This document shows positions 36,660-47,829 of a DNA stretch of 64,000 nucleotides, in pieces. A program made the translations under genes and the position numbers. The notes under the pieces are model-generated. The model worked only from the letters and a program-made list of their open reading frames with translations, searched no databases and was not told the origin of the DNA. Source of the stretch: Gluconobacter roseus NBRC 3990. Its GTDB lineage: Bacteria > Pseudomonadota > Alphaproteobacteria > Acetobacterales > Acetobacteraceae. Position 1 is the stretch's first letter; every line of letters starts with the position of its first letter. The stretch is from contig NZ_BJLY01000004.1 in assembly GCF_006538885.1 (NCBI RefSeq), positions 248,001 through 312,000 of the forward strand. Direction: 5' to 3'.

Positions 36660-36851
36660 TCAGAGCTTGTCGACGCCGCTCTTGACCGCATCCTTGGCAT
36701 CGCCGGTGGTCTGCTGGACCTTGCCCTTGATGTTCTGGGCCACGCCCTCACCTTCAAGTTTCTTGTCGTTCGTCATGTGACCGACTTCTTCCTTGACCTT
36801 GCCGGTAGCCTGGTTGGCAACGCCTTTGATTTTGTCTTCCATGGAGCTCAT
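36660..36851 (-). CDS. CsbD family stress protein
   Basis: A 63-residue hydrophilic protein, almost entirely the CsbD pattern: KIKGVANQATGKVKEEVGHM then LEGEGVAQNIKGKVQQTTGD. CsbD proteins are induced by general stress in many bacteria but have no known biochemical activity. It differs from the protein at 16446 in lacking a membrane anchor. A near-consensus sigma-EcfG promoter lies upstream. Divergent from msrB. Confidence 0.88.
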   Translation of the reverse strand: MSSMEDKIKGVANQATGKVKEEVGHMTNDKKLEGEGVAQNIKGKVQQTTGDAKDAVKSGVDKL

Positions 36852-36886
36852 GATCGCATCCTTTCGTCTTCAGGTGTGTTGACGAT

Positions 36887-36911
36887 AACGGTCGGCGATG
36901 CGGCAGGTTGC
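36887..36911 (-). promoter_or_regulatory. Possible sigma-EcfG promoter of csbD
   Basis: On the minus strand GCAAC (36911-36907), 16-base spacer, CGTT (36890-36887). This differs by one base from the GGAAC/CGTT general-stress consensus and sits 35 bases upstream of the csbD ATG. Support comes mainly from the similar, perfect motif before the other CsbD-type gene at 16446. Confidence 0.35.
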
Positions 36912-37027
36912 GTCCTGACAGTTTAAGATGCGTGACAAAATACGGCGGCGCTTACATACATCCCCACAGAAGCCCTTTTACAGAAGTCCTGCCTGAAGAC
37001 GTCCTCAAGATTTTCCGGAGAACCAGC

Positions 37028-37444
37028 ATGACCCAGAGTTGCGGCCCGAACGGGCAGACCGGTGGCGGTTGCGGTGTTGGCCTGACACCGGAGCAGCGGC
37101 GTATCCTCCATGAACACGGAACGGAACGCCCCGGCTCCAGTCCTCTCAATGACGAGAAGCGTGCGGGGATCTATGCCTGCGCGGCCTGCGGGCGGGAGCT
37201 GTTTTCTTCGGACACGAAATATGACAGCGGAAGCGGCTGGCCGTCTTTCTTTCAGGCGCTGCCCGATGGTGTCAAAACGACACAGGACAGCCGCTATGGC
37301 ATGGTCCGCACCGAGGTCCACTGTGCGAATTGCAAGGGGCATCTGGGGCATGTCTTCCCTGATGGGCCGCCGCCCACGGGACTTCGTTACTGCATGAACG
37401 GTCTGGCGCTCGATTTCCGCCCGGCCGAAGGAGAAAAAGCATGA
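37028..37444 (+). CDS. msrB: Peptide-methionine (R)-S-oxide reductase
   Basis: Repairs oxidised methionine (R isomer). Two zinc-binding CxxC pairs (CAACGRELF and [10 protein letters not shown]) and the substrate region [13 protein letters not shown] are present. The catalytic cysteine lies in [12 protein letters not shown]. The usual RYCINS is changed here to YCMNG, a tolerable substitution. The 138 residues include an N-terminal [12 protein letters not shown] stretch. ATG 37028 has CGGAGAA upstream and is preferred over the longer frame from 36908. It overlaps upp by four bases. Confidence 0.93.
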   Translation: MTQSCGPNGQTGGGCGVGLTPEQRRILHEHGTERPGSSPLNDEKRAGIYACAACGRELFSSDTKYDSGSGWPSFFQALPDGVKTTQDSRYGMVRTEVHCANCKGHLGHVFPDGPPPTGLRYCMNGLALDFRPAEGEKA

Positions 37445-38079
37445 GTCAGGCGCTGCCGCCTATCGTTCTCGACCACCCGCTGGTGCGCCACAAGCTGACC
37501 CGTCTGCGTGACCGCAATACCTCCACGGCCGGGTTCCGCCGCCTGACGCGCGAACTCAGCCTGCTGCTGGCCTATGAAGCCACACGCAATCTGTCACTGG
37601 TGCCGCGTCATATCGAGGCCCCGAGCGGCCCGATGGAAGGTGAGGAACTGGACGGCAAGAAGCTCTGCTTTGTCTCCATCCTGCGCGCTGGCAACGGTCT
37701 GCTGGATGGCATGCTGGATCTGGTGCCGTCTGCACGTGTCGGGCATATCGGTCTGCGCCGCGATCACGAGACGCTGGAAGTCAGCGAATACTACTTCAAC
37801 ATGCCAAGTGACGTTCCGGGCCGGACCTGCATCGTGCTCGATCCGATGCTGGCAACGGGACATTCCGCTGCTGCGGCCATCACCCGCGTAAAGGCGGCTG
37901 GCGCCAAGGATCCGGTTTTTGCCTGCCTGCTGGCCGTGCCGGAAGGGATTGCCCATGTGCAGGGACTGCATCCCGATGTGCAGATCGTGACCTGCTCCAT
38001 CGACAGCCATCTGGACGAACACGGCTATATCGTTCCCGGCCTCGGCGATGCGGGCGACCGTCTGTTCGGTACGCGCTGA
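37441..38079 (+). CDS. upp: Uracil phosphoribosyltransferase
   Basis: Salvages uracil with PRPP to give UMP. The segment [20 protein letters not shown] (about residues 79-98) and the PRPP-binding loop [17 protein letters not shown] (about 131-147) are typical; the C-terminus ends with [12 protein letters not shown] as expected. Length 212 is normal. Coupled to msrB by an ATGA overlap. A GCACAC/GTGTGC hairpin at 38087-38104 follows the stop without a T run. Confidence 0.96.
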   Translation: MSQALPPIVLDHPLVRHKLTRLRDRNTSTAGFRRLTRELSLLLAYEATRNLSLVPRHIEAPSGPMEGEELDGKKLCFVSILRAGNGLLDGMLDLVPSARVGHIGLRRDHETLEVSEYYFNMPSDVPGRTCIVLDPMLATGHSAAAAITRVKAAGAKDPVFACLLAVPEGIAHVQGLHPDVQIVTCSIDSHLDEHGYIVPGLGDAGDRLFGTR

Positions 38080-38160
38080 GGCTGCGGCACACGCTCTTGT
38101 GTGCTGAAAGTTACGGTATTTTGTGGCGGGTATGGAGGCTCATCCTGAGGAGAGCGTTCC

Positions 38161-38448
38161 ATGCCTGCCTATGCCGTATTCATTCGTGAAAAACTGACCG
38201 ACCCGGCCGAATTCCAGAAATATTCGGAAGTGGTCGGTGAGACCTTCAAGGGCTTTCCGGCCAAGATCCTTGCGGCTTATGGCAAGCAGGAAAAACTTGA
38301 AGGCACCGAGCCCAATGGTGTCGTGATTATCGAGTTTCCGGACGCGGCGTCGGCTCGGGCCTGGTATGAAAGCCCGGCTTATCAGAAAGCTGCCGCGCAT
38401 CGCTGGAAAGCCGGGCCCTATAACGTTGTTATCGTGGACGGTCTCTGA
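38161..38448 (+). CDS. DUF1330 family protein
   Basis: A 95-residue protein of the DUF1330 family, a ferredoxin-like small fold of unknown function. Family pattern: MPAYAVFIREKLTDPAEFQK, GVVIIEFPDAASARAWYESP and a C-terminal YNVVIVDG. ATG 38161 has AGGAGAG upstream. Its stop is only three bases from the end of the convergent ilvA, with no terminator between. Confidence 0.9.
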   Translation: MPAYAVFIREKLTDPAEFQKYSEVVGETFKGFPAKILAAYGKQEKLEGTEPNGVVIIEFPDAASARAWYESPAYQKAAAHRWKAGPYNVVIVDGL

Positions 38449-38451
38449 AAA

Positions 38452-39678
38452 TCAGTCGCGCCGGACGATGTAATGCCGCGCCAGATCGGTCTCGATCTGG
38501 TGGGCATGTTCAGTGTCGCGGGCTTCCACCATCACCAGAAGTTCGGCTGTCTGAACGGACGGGGACGCGAACAGGCGGTGATGGGAGACCTCGATGATGT
38601 TTCCGCCGTAATTGCCGATGCGGGCCGAGATATCCGCCAGCATGCCCGGACGATCGGGGATCTGGAAGATTAGCCGCAGGATTCGCCCGTCCCGCAGCAG
38701 GGAGCGCAGGATCGTGTTGGCAAGGATGCGTGCGTTGATGTTGCCGCCAGACAGGGGTAAGGCAACGCGCCGTCCCTTGAACAGCTCAGGATAGGCCAGA
38801 ACGGCGGCAAGGCCCGTGGCGCCTGCGCCTTCACAGACCTGCTTGGCCTTTTCTGCCAGCGTCGTGATGGCGCTTTCGACCTGAAGCTCGCTGACAACAA
38901 GGATCTTCGAGATCCTGTTACGAAAGGCGTTCAGGCAGTGATCGCCAAGCCTTGTGACGGCAATACCTTCCGCGATGGTCGATCCGCCCTGCGTCGGGCC
39001 GTCTTCCTGCGGATAATTTGACAGGGACGCATAGGCCTCGACCTGCACGCCAATGACCTCGACATCCGGGCGAAGCGCGGCCATGACGGTCGCAAACCCG
39101 CCGATCAGTCCGCCGCCGCCTACGGGGACAACGACCGTGTCAATATCCGGGGCATCCTGCAGAAGCTCCAGCGCCGCAGTCCCCTGACCGGCGATGACGG
39201 CAGGGTCGTTGAACGGATGGACGAGAACGCGACCGTCCTGTTTTTGAAGCTCAGCGGCCGTTTCGCTGGCCTGCGCGAAATCGTCACCCGCGAGCACGAC
39301 ATTTGCTCCCCAGGCCTGCGTCGCCGCGACCTTGGTGGCCGGCGTAAAGCGCGGCATGACGATAGTCGCATCAATACCGAGAAGACTGGCCTGACGGGCC
39401 ACACCCTGTGCGTGATTGCCTGCCGAGACGGTAATAACGCCACGCGCCCGTTCTTCCGGCGTCAGGAGGGCCATTTTGTTGGCCGCTCCGCGCTCCTTGA
39501 AGGAGCCGATCGCCTGAAGGTTTTCGAGCTTGAGCGTAATCTCCGCGCCTGTCAGCCGGGAAAGGGCCGGGCAGGCGATGGTTGGCGTGCGGACGACCGT
39601 GGACGCGATGCGCTCATGGGCGCTCTCGATATCCGCGATGGTCATGACAGGGGTGGTGGACGTCAGGACGTCAGACAT
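38452..39678 (-). CDS. ilvA: Threonine ammonia-lyase with C-terminal ACT domain
   Basis: PLP enzyme that deaminates threonine to 2-oxobutanoate, the first step towards isoleucine. The PLP lysine lies in GSFKERGAANKM (near residue 61), and the glycine-rich phosphate loop is VPVGGGGLIGG. A single ACT-type domain closes the protein (about residues 330-408, from LRLIFQIPDRPGMLADISAR). The 408-residue one-ACT form differs from the 514-residue two-ACT IlvA of E. coli, so feedback behaviour may differ. The start overlaps the greA stop (TGATG), so it is coupled to greA. Confidence 0.93.
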   Translation of the reverse strand: MSDVLTSTTPVMTIADIESAHERIASTVVRTPTIACPALSRLTGAEITLKLENLQAIGSFKERGAANKMALLTPEERARGVITVSAGNHAQGVARQASLLGIDATIVMPRFTPATKVAATQAWGANVVLAGDDFAQASETAAELQKQDGRVLVHPFNDPAVIAGQGTAALELLQDAPDIDTVVVPVGGGGLIGGFATVMAALRPDVEVIGVQVEAYASLSNYPQEDGPTQGGSTIAEGIAVTRLGDHCLNAFRNRISKILVVSELQVESAITTLAEKAKQVCEGAGATGLAAVLAYPELFKGRRVALPLSGGNINARILANTILRSLLRDGRILRLIFQIPDRPGMLADISARIGNYGGNIIEVSHHRLFASPSVQTAELLVMVEARDTEHAHQIETDLARHYIVRRD

Positions 39679-40151
39679 CAGCGATATGCGACCTTGAGGA
39701 TTTCGTAGGTCCGGTCGCCGCCGGGAGCGGGGACGGAGACAGTATCCCCGACATCCTTGCCGATCAGCGCCTTGGCCAGCGGGGACGAGATCGAGATCAG
39801 GCCCTGCTTGATATCAGCCTCATGGACACCCACGATCTGGTACAGGGATTCCTTGTCGGTTTCTTCGTCAACGAGTTCGATATGCGCGCCAAAACGGACG
39901 CGCGTCCCGGTCAGCGTCGAAGGATCGATCACCTCGGCATTGGAGATGATGCCCTCCAGCTCCAGAACGCGGCCTTCGATGAAGGACTGGCGGTCACGGG
40001 CGGCGTGGTACTCGGCGTTTTCGGACAGGTCACCGTGCTCGCGGGCTTCGGCGATGGCACGGATGACAGCAGGGCGGTCGACGCTCTTGAGGGTCCGCAG
40101 TTCGTCTTCGAGACGCTGTAGTCCCTTTGCGGTCATGGGGATCTTCTGCAC
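39678..40151 (-). CDS. greA: Transcription elongation factor GreA
   Basis: Rescues backtracked RNA polymerase by stimulating transcript cleavage. The N-terminal coiled coil carries the acidic tip in GDLSENAEYHAARDRQSF, and the C-terminal domain has SPLAKALIGKDVGDTVSVPA. Length 157. It lies after carB on the same strand, but a plus-strand XRE gene and a terminator intervene, so it probably has its own promoter in 40152-40354. Coupled to ilvA downstream. Confidence 0.96.
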   Translation of the reverse strand: MQKIPMTAKGLQRLEDELRTLKSVDRPAVIRAIAEAREHGDLSENAEYHAARDRQSFIEGRVLELEGIISNAEVIDPSTLTGTRVRFGAHIELVDEETDKESLYQIVGVHEADIKQGLISISSPLAKALIGKDVGDTVSVPAPGGDRTYEILKVAYR

Positions 40152-40354
40152 TCTGAAATCCTCGGAAAAGCGTGACTGAAACTGTGATGAAGCCAGACAA
40201 TCTAGGGTTTGCGGGGGTTTTTTGCAAGATGGGGCGGTTTTTATTATTGATATTCGATAATCATCCTGTCTTGGATAACCGGTATGAATTTATCGAAAAA
40301 CAATAATCTACTCTCGCTTTTTCCAGCTCAATCAGCTTGCCACGGAGAGGTGTA

Positions 40355-40561
40355 GTGCCCGTTCGTGTCAGGCTGGATGATGTTCTCAGGAACCGGAACA
40401 TGTCCCTGACGGAACTGTCGGAAAATGTCGGTCTGACAATGGCCAATCTGTCCATTCTCAAGACGGGTAAGGCCCGGGCGATCCGCTTTTCCACGCTTGA
40501 GGCGATCTGCCGCGTGCTGGACTGTCAGCCTGGAGACATTCTTGATCTGGCCCAGGACTGA
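40355..40561 (+). CDS. Small XRE-family helix-turn-helix protein
   Basis: A 68-residue protein that is nearly all Cro/CI-type HTH: VRLDDVLRNRNMSLTELSEN, VGLTMANLSILKTGK, then FSTLEAICRVLDCQPGDIL. It is a likely DNA-binding regulator with no effector domain. The start is GTG 40355 with GGAGAGG at 40344-40350. It is oriented against the surrounding carB and greA genes and divergent from greA. The target is unknown; greA or its own promoter is plausible. Confidence 0.82.
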   Translation: MPVRVRLDDVLRNRNMSLTELSENVGLTMANLSILKTGKARAIRFSTLEAICRVLDCQPGDILDLAQD

Positions 40562-40562
40562 A

Positions 40563-40595
40563 AAACCCCGGCGGAGAGGATCTCCACCGGGGTTT
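40563..40595. terminator. Bidirectional intrinsic terminator between the XRE gene and carB
   Basis: AAACCCCGG (40563-40571) pairs with CCGGGGTTT (40587-40595), with an inner GGAG/CTCC pairing. Flanking A's and T's allow function on both strands, ending carAB on the minus strand and the XRE gene on the plus strand. Confidence 0.8.
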
Positions 40596-40623
40596 CTGCT
40601 GCTTCAGGCCGGGGACTGAAGGG

Positions 40624-43878
<3,255 letters not shown>

Positions 43879-43881
43879 GGC

Positions 43882-45258
43882 TCAGGCTCCTGCTTTAGCG
43901 CGACGGTCCATGACCGCGACGAAACGCTCGAAAAGATAGAAACTGTCGGACGGGCCGGGGCTCGCCTCGGGGTGGTACTGGACGGAGAAGGCGTCCTTCG
44001 TGGTCGAGGCGATGCCTTCGTTGGAGCCGTCGAACAGGCTCACATGCGTCACCTTTACGTCGGCGGGCAGGGACTCCTCGTCCACGGCGAAACCGTGGTT
44101 CTGGCTGGTGATTTCCACGCGGCCGGTTTCGACGTCCTTGACCGGCTGGTTGGCGCCGCGATGGCCGCGCTCCAGCTTGTAGGTCTTGCCGCCGAGCGCC
44201 TGTGCGAGAAGCTGGTGGCCGAGGCAGATACCGAAGACGGGAACATTTGCGTCCAGCACCTTGCGGATGGCGGGGACGGCATAGGTGCCGGTCGCGGCCG
44301 GATCGCCGGGTCCGTTGGAGAGGAACACGCCTTCGGGCTTGAGCTCCAGGATCTCTTCGGCGGTGGCCGTGGCGGGCAGGACGGTGACGTCACAGCCAGC
44401 GGTCACGAGGCAGCGCAGAATGTTGTCCTTCGCACCATAATCCATGGCGACCACGCGGCGGCGGTTTTCGCGCACGGGCTTTGTGGAGTGCCACACGCCT
44501 TCGGTCCAGACGCGCTTGGGCCGGGTCACTTCCTTGGCGAGGTCCATACCTTCGAGGCCGGGCCACTGGCGGGCACGGTTCAGCAGGCTGTCCGTGTCGA
44601 TACGGCCGTTTTCCGGGAAGGCGAGGATGGCGGTCTGCGGGCCATTGTCGCGCAGGGTGCGGGTGATGGCGCGGGTGTCGATGCCGCTGATGCCCGCACG
44701 GCCATGATCGCGGAGCCATGCGGCGAAGGGCTCGTGGGAGCGCCAGCTTGCCGGGGCGGTGATGTCTTCCTTCACGACGGCGCCGAGGGCGGCCATTTTC
44801 AGGGCCTCGTTGTCATCGGCGTTCGTGCCGACATTGCCGATATGCGGGAAAGTGAAGGTCACGATCTGGCCGGCGAAGGACGGGTCGGTCAGGGTTTCCT
44901 GATAGCCGGTCATGCCGGTGGAGAAGCAGAGTTCACCGACGGCGCCTTCCGTATGGGCGCCGAAGCCACGGCCCCACAGGACCGTCCCATCGGCAAGGAC
45001 AAGGGCGGCGTTGGCGCCGGGAGGGCAGGGATTGGACACGTCCGTCTCTCTTTCTTGTTCTTGCTGGGTTTCAGTCGTGGTGAGATCTGCTGTCAGATCC
45101 TGCAGGGCGATTCCCGGCACGCGCAGCAGGGCTGGCCAGTGCTTGGTCGGGACCATGCGGGACTGGCGCCACTTGCGGACGGCTTCCAGTCCGACGCCGG
45201 CAAGAGCGGCGATTTCGTCCGCGCCTCCGGCTTTTTCGATGATTCTGTCGATGTCCAT
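43882..45258 (-). CDS. carA: Carbamoyl-phosphate synthase small subunit with N-terminal helix-turn-helix domain
   Basis: Glutaminase subunit that feeds ammonia to CarB. The normal CarA begins around SNPCPPGANAALVLADG and ends with a class-I glutamine amidotransferase domain with catalytic cysteine in FGICLGHQ and a HPEASPGPSD histidine region. Ahead of it, in the same open frame, are about 73 residues with a phage-repressor-like HTH (IIEKAGGADEIAALAGVG, LEAVRKWRQSR, VPTKHWPALLRVPGI). ATG 45258 includes this domain (458 residues). A GTG at 45039, with AGAGAG upstream, would give a conventional CarA of about 385. I recall an NCBI 'carph-isopro' domain of this kind, unverified. Confidence 0.93.
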   Translation of the reverse strand: MDIDRIIEKAGGADEIAALAGVGLEAVRKWRQSRMVPTKHWPALLRVPGIALQDLTADLTTTETQQEQERETDVSNPCPPGANAALVLADGTVLWGRGFGAHTEGAVGELCFSTGMTGYQETLTDPSFAGQIVTFTFPHIGNVGTNADDNEALKMAALGAVVKEDITAPASWRSHEPFAAWLRDHGRAGISGIDTRAITRTLRDNGPQTAILAFPENGRIDTDSLLNRARQWPGLEGMDLAKEVTRPKRVWTEGVWHSTKPVRENRRRVVAMDYGAKDNILRCLVTAGCDVTVLPATATAEEILELKPEGVFLSNGPGDPAATGTYAVPAIRKVLDANVPVFGICLGHQLLAQALGGKTYKLERGHRGANQPVKDVETGRVEITSQNHGFAVDEESLPADVKVTHVSLFDGSNEGIASTTKDAFSVQYHPEASPGPSDSFYLFERFVAVMDRRAKAGA

Positions 45259-45321
45259 GGTCGCCCCGTTGCTGGCTGCCGGATGTACTTCTGGGGCCTC
45301 TGAATAAGGGATCGGAAACGG

Positions 45322-45384
45322 AATGGGAAGTTTTTTCCCATTGCCTGTTCTGCGTTTCGGGTTGGGGTGGGAAATTTTTTCCGA
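45322..45384. promoter_or_regulatory. Two related inverted repeats upstream of carA
   Basis: AATGGGAA-N5-TTCCCATT (45322-45342) is a perfect inverted repeat with a GTTTT spacer. A second, imperfect copy TGGGAA-N5-TTCCGA (45368-45384) has the spacer ATTTT. Their centres are 44 bases apart, about four helical turns. They lie 64 and 110 bases upstream of the carA ATG, in the 262-base region shared with the divergent GatB/YqeY gene. They look like paired operator sites; a stem-loop in the leader RNA is the alternative. Confidence 0.5.
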
Positions 45385-45520
45385 ATGGCTTGTTTTGCGG
45401 CCACACGGGGAGGGCGGATTGTTGCAAACCGGCTTTTGTGCGATTTTGCCGCCATTCAAGGAATGAGGGACGGCTCGCCAAGGGAGTTTCCTGTGGGCTG
45501 TCCGATGAAGGAGAACGGCG

Positions 45521-45976
45521 ATGTCGCTTCGCAAGCAGATCATGGACGACCTCAAGACAGCCATGAAGGCCGGTCAGTCCGAGACGGTGGCCCAGATCCG
45601 CGGGATCACGGCCAAGATCAAGGATCTGGATGTTGCCGCCCGCGCCAAGAGCGCCGAGGTGACGGATACGGACATCATTTCCGCCCTGCGTTCCATGATC
45701 AAGTCCCGTACGGAATCCGCCACGATGTATCGTGAGGGTGGCCGTCCGGAGTTAGCGGAAAAGGAAGAGGGCGAAATCGCGACGATCAAGTCCTACCTGC
45801 CGCCGGAGCTGGATGAAGCCACGCTGAAAGCCGGGATCGAAGACGCCGTGAAGAAGACGGAAGCGGCCGGCATGAAGGACATGGGTAAGGTCATGGCCGC
45901 GCTGAAGGAGCGTTTTGGCGCGGATCTGGACCCGGCGAAGGCCAGTGCGCTGGTGAAGGCGCATCTTTCGGCCTGA
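45521..45976 (+). CDS. GatB/YqeY domain protein
   Basis: A 151-residue protein of the YqeY family, which resembles the tail domain of GatB (tRNA-dependent amidotransferase) and is proposed to bind tRNA; no activity is established. Pattern: LRKQIMDDLKTAMKAGQSET at the start, EIATIKSYLPPELDEATLKA in the middle and KVMAALKERFGADLDPAKAS at the end. ATG 45521 follows AGGAGAA. In many alphaproteobacteria this gene lies between carA and dnaG; here dnaG is 10.7 kb away. Confidence 0.92.
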   Translation: MSLRKQIMDDLKTAMKAGQSETVAQIRGITAKIKDLDVAARAKSAEVTDTDIISALRSMIKSRTESATMYREGGRPELAEKEEGEIATIKSYLPPELDEATLKAGIEDAVKKTEAAGMKDMGKVMAALKERFGADLDPAKASALVKAHLSA

Positions 45977-46007
45977 TCCGTCGATCAGTCGTATCGTATG
46001 ACGGAAA

Positions 46008-46034
46008 GCCGCTCCTTCGGGGGCGGCTTTTTTT
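46008..46034. terminator. Intrinsic terminator after GatB/YqeY
   Basis: GCCGCTCC (46008-46015), TTC loop, GGGGGCGGC (46019-46027, one T-G pair), then seven T's (46028-46034). It lies between the YqeY stop and the convergent AraC gene ending at 46039; three A's on the 5' side give it weak reverse potential. Confidence 0.85.
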
Positions 46035-46038
46035 GTTT

Positions 46039-46836
46039 TCAGGGTGTCCGGCAGAGCCTGGCGTAATCGCTGGGGCGATAGCCCGTGTTTTTGCGGAAGG
46101 CCGTGGCGAAGGCGCCGAGGCTTTCATAGCCGACGTCCAGTGCCACGCTGGCCATGCTCTCACCGCGTGCCAGTTTTTCCTGTGCGTTCAGGATGCGCAG
46201 GCGCTGCCGCCAGACTGAGAACGGCAGTCCTGTTTCAAGTGTAAAATGGCGGACGAAGGAGCGCAGCGACATGGCGGCTAGTCTGGCCCAGTCTTTCTGG
46301 TTGCGGGGGTCTGCCGGGTTGTCGCTCAGGGTGTTGGCGACGCGGCAGAGCTGTTCGCTTTTCGGGAAAGGCAGGGATACGGCGGCGCGGGGGGCGGCTA
46401 GGAATTCGTGCCAGAAGCATTCCGCGAGGCGGCTGATCTGGGCGTCCCATCGTGTTTCGTCGGCGTCATGGGAAAGGCGGTCCGCCAGGGCGGTGAGGAG
46501 ACGTGTGCCGCCTGCGAGAAAGGGTTCGTCCGGTAGGCCGGAGCATTTTGCTGCGCTGACATACAGGCTCCAACCTGCGACGGCGCCGTGGGAGCGGGCT
46601 TCGTGCGGAATGTGGGGCGGGAGCCAGAGGCACTGGCCGGGGCCAATCAGCCAGTAGGCGTGCTCGGTGCGGATGGCCATGACGCCGCTCTCAATACCGA
46701 AGATCTGGCCGCGTGCATGGGCGTGGCGTTCGGCGATCCGGCGCGTGTCCTGCTTCATGTGTCCGCCAAGGAGCCACGGCGTTCCGGCGTCTGTACGGTC
46801 TGCGGCGGCGGGGGTCATGAAGGAGTTGGCGCACAT
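46039..46836 (-). CDS. AraC family transcriptional regulator
   Basis: A 265-residue regulator. The N-terminal half is a cupin-like sensor (ERHAHARGQIFGIESGVMAI, WLPPHIPHEARSHG). The C-terminal AraC DNA-binding domain has two HTHs, with WARLAAMSLRSFVRHF and the signature VALDVGYESLGAFATAFRKN. The start is uncertain: ATG 46836 has no clear ribosome binding site, and codons 7 and 27 are alternatives. The open frame upstream to 47703 is antisense to the dehydrogenase gene and was rejected. Divergent from that dehydrogenase, which it may regulate. Confidence 0.85.
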   Translation of the reverse strand: MCANSFMTPAAADRTDAGTPWLLGGHMKQDTRRIAERHAHARGQIFGIESGVMAIRTEHAYWLIGPGQCLWLPPHIPHEARSHGAVAGWSLYVSAAKCSGLPDEPFLAGGTRLLTALADRLSHDADETRWDAQISRLAECFWHEFLAAPRAAVSLPFPKSEQLCRVANTLSDNPADPRNQKDWARLAAMSLRSFVRHFTLETGLPFSVWRQRLRILNAQEKLARGESMASVALDVGYESLGAFATAFRKNTGYRPSDYARLCRTP

Positions 46837-46947
46837 GAGTCGAATTATGACCTGAGAGCGTGAGAACGCCAAAATGATTTTCGCTAGAACCGTGGTGTCC
46901 GGGCGGGTTTGAAACCTGCACGGAGTGTGCAGCGGGAGATCAGGATC

Positions 46948-47829
46948 ATGAAAGTCGGCTTTGTGGGCCTCGGGGCCATGGGACATGCGATGGCGGAGCG
47001 CCTTCTCAAGGGAGGGCATGAGCTTGTCGTGACCAACAGGACGCGCGCGAAGGCGGATGATCTGGTGGCGCAGGGTGCTGTTTTTGCCGAAACGCCTGCG
47101 GATGTGGCGCGGCAGGTGGAGGTCGTGTTCTCCATGCTGTTCGATGATGCGAGCACGGAAGAAGCTGTTTTCGGAGAGCATGGGATAGCCACGGCTCTGG
47201 CGCCGGGCGCCATTCATGCGTGCAGCAGTACGCTGTCCCTGGAGCAGGCGCGCCGTCTGCGGGACGGGCATGCGGAGCATGGGCAGGTCTATGTCAGCGC
47301 CAATGTGCTGGGGCGGCCGCCGGCGGCGAAGGCGGGTGAGCTGTTCGTCGTGACGGCGGGAGCGGATGAGGCGCTGAAGCGTCTGCGGCCTCTGCTGGAG
47401 TGTTTTGGCTCGAAGATTTTCGAAGTGGGGCAGGATCCGGTTCAGGCCAATCTGGCCAAGCTGTCTCTGAATTTCATGATCTATTCGACGATCGAGCAGA
47501 TGGCGGAAGTCTTTGCGCTGAATGAAAAGGCTGGGACGGACCCGCATAAGATTTTCGAGATCATGACGGGCAGTTTCTACAACGCGCCGGTTCACAAGAA
47601 TTACGGAAAGCTGATGGTCGATCACAAATACGACCATCCGGGTGCGCCGGTGACGCTGGGGCTCAAGGACATGGAGATGTTTCTTAAGGCCGGGGGAGAG
47701 CATGCTGTTCCGCTGCCTTATGCCTCGGTGGTGCGGGACCGGTTGCTGAGCGCGATCAGTACCGGGGATGCCGAGCGGGATTTCGTCGTGCTGCTGGAGC
47801 GGGCGCGGCAGGATAGCGGGCTGAAATAA
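46948..47829 (+). CDS. NAD(P)-dependent oxidoreductase, 3-hydroxyisobutyrate dehydrogenase family
   Basis: A 293-residue beta-hydroxyacid dehydrogenase. The Rossmann motif KVGFVGLGAMGHAMAERLL starts the protein. The substrate-loop region SSTLSLEQARRL replaces the canonical DxST (here CSST) and lacks the usual aspartate. The catalytic lysine is probably in NLAKLSLNFMIY. The C-terminal helical domain is complete. The substrate is unknown; succinic semialdehyde or glyoxylate reductases and imine reductases share this fold. ATG 46948 follows GGAGATCAGG. Coupled to the SnoaL-like gene (stop and start share one base). Confidence 0.85.
   Translation: MKVGFVGLGAMGHAMAERLLKGGHELVVTNRTRAKADDLVAQGAVFAETPADVARQVEVVFSMLFDDASTEEAVFGEHGIATALAPGAIHACSSTLSLEQARRLRDGHAEHGQVYVSANVLGRPPAAKAGELFVVTAGADEALKRLRPLLECFGSKIFEVGQDPVQANLAKLSLNFMIYSTIEQMAEVFALNEKAGTDPHKIFEIMTGSFYNAPVHKNYGKLMVDHKYDHPGAPVTLGLKDMEMFLKAGGEHAVPLPYASVVRDRLLSAISTGDAERDFVVLLERARQDSGLK

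Noticed and set aside
40258-40320. AT-rich patch between greA and the XRE gene as a possible origin or mobile-element scar
   Set aside because: Too short, no iterons, no target duplication; more simply a promoter region.
45259-45564. Further N-terminal extension of the carA frame beyond the HTH domain
   Set aside because: It would overlap the divergent YqeY gene and cover the inverted repeats; composition is low complexity and basic. ATG 45258 starts right at the HTH domain.
46837-47703. Long N-terminal extension of the AraC frame
   Set aside because: It is antisense to the dehydrogenase gene and has no domain; AraC cupin and HTH parts are complete without it.
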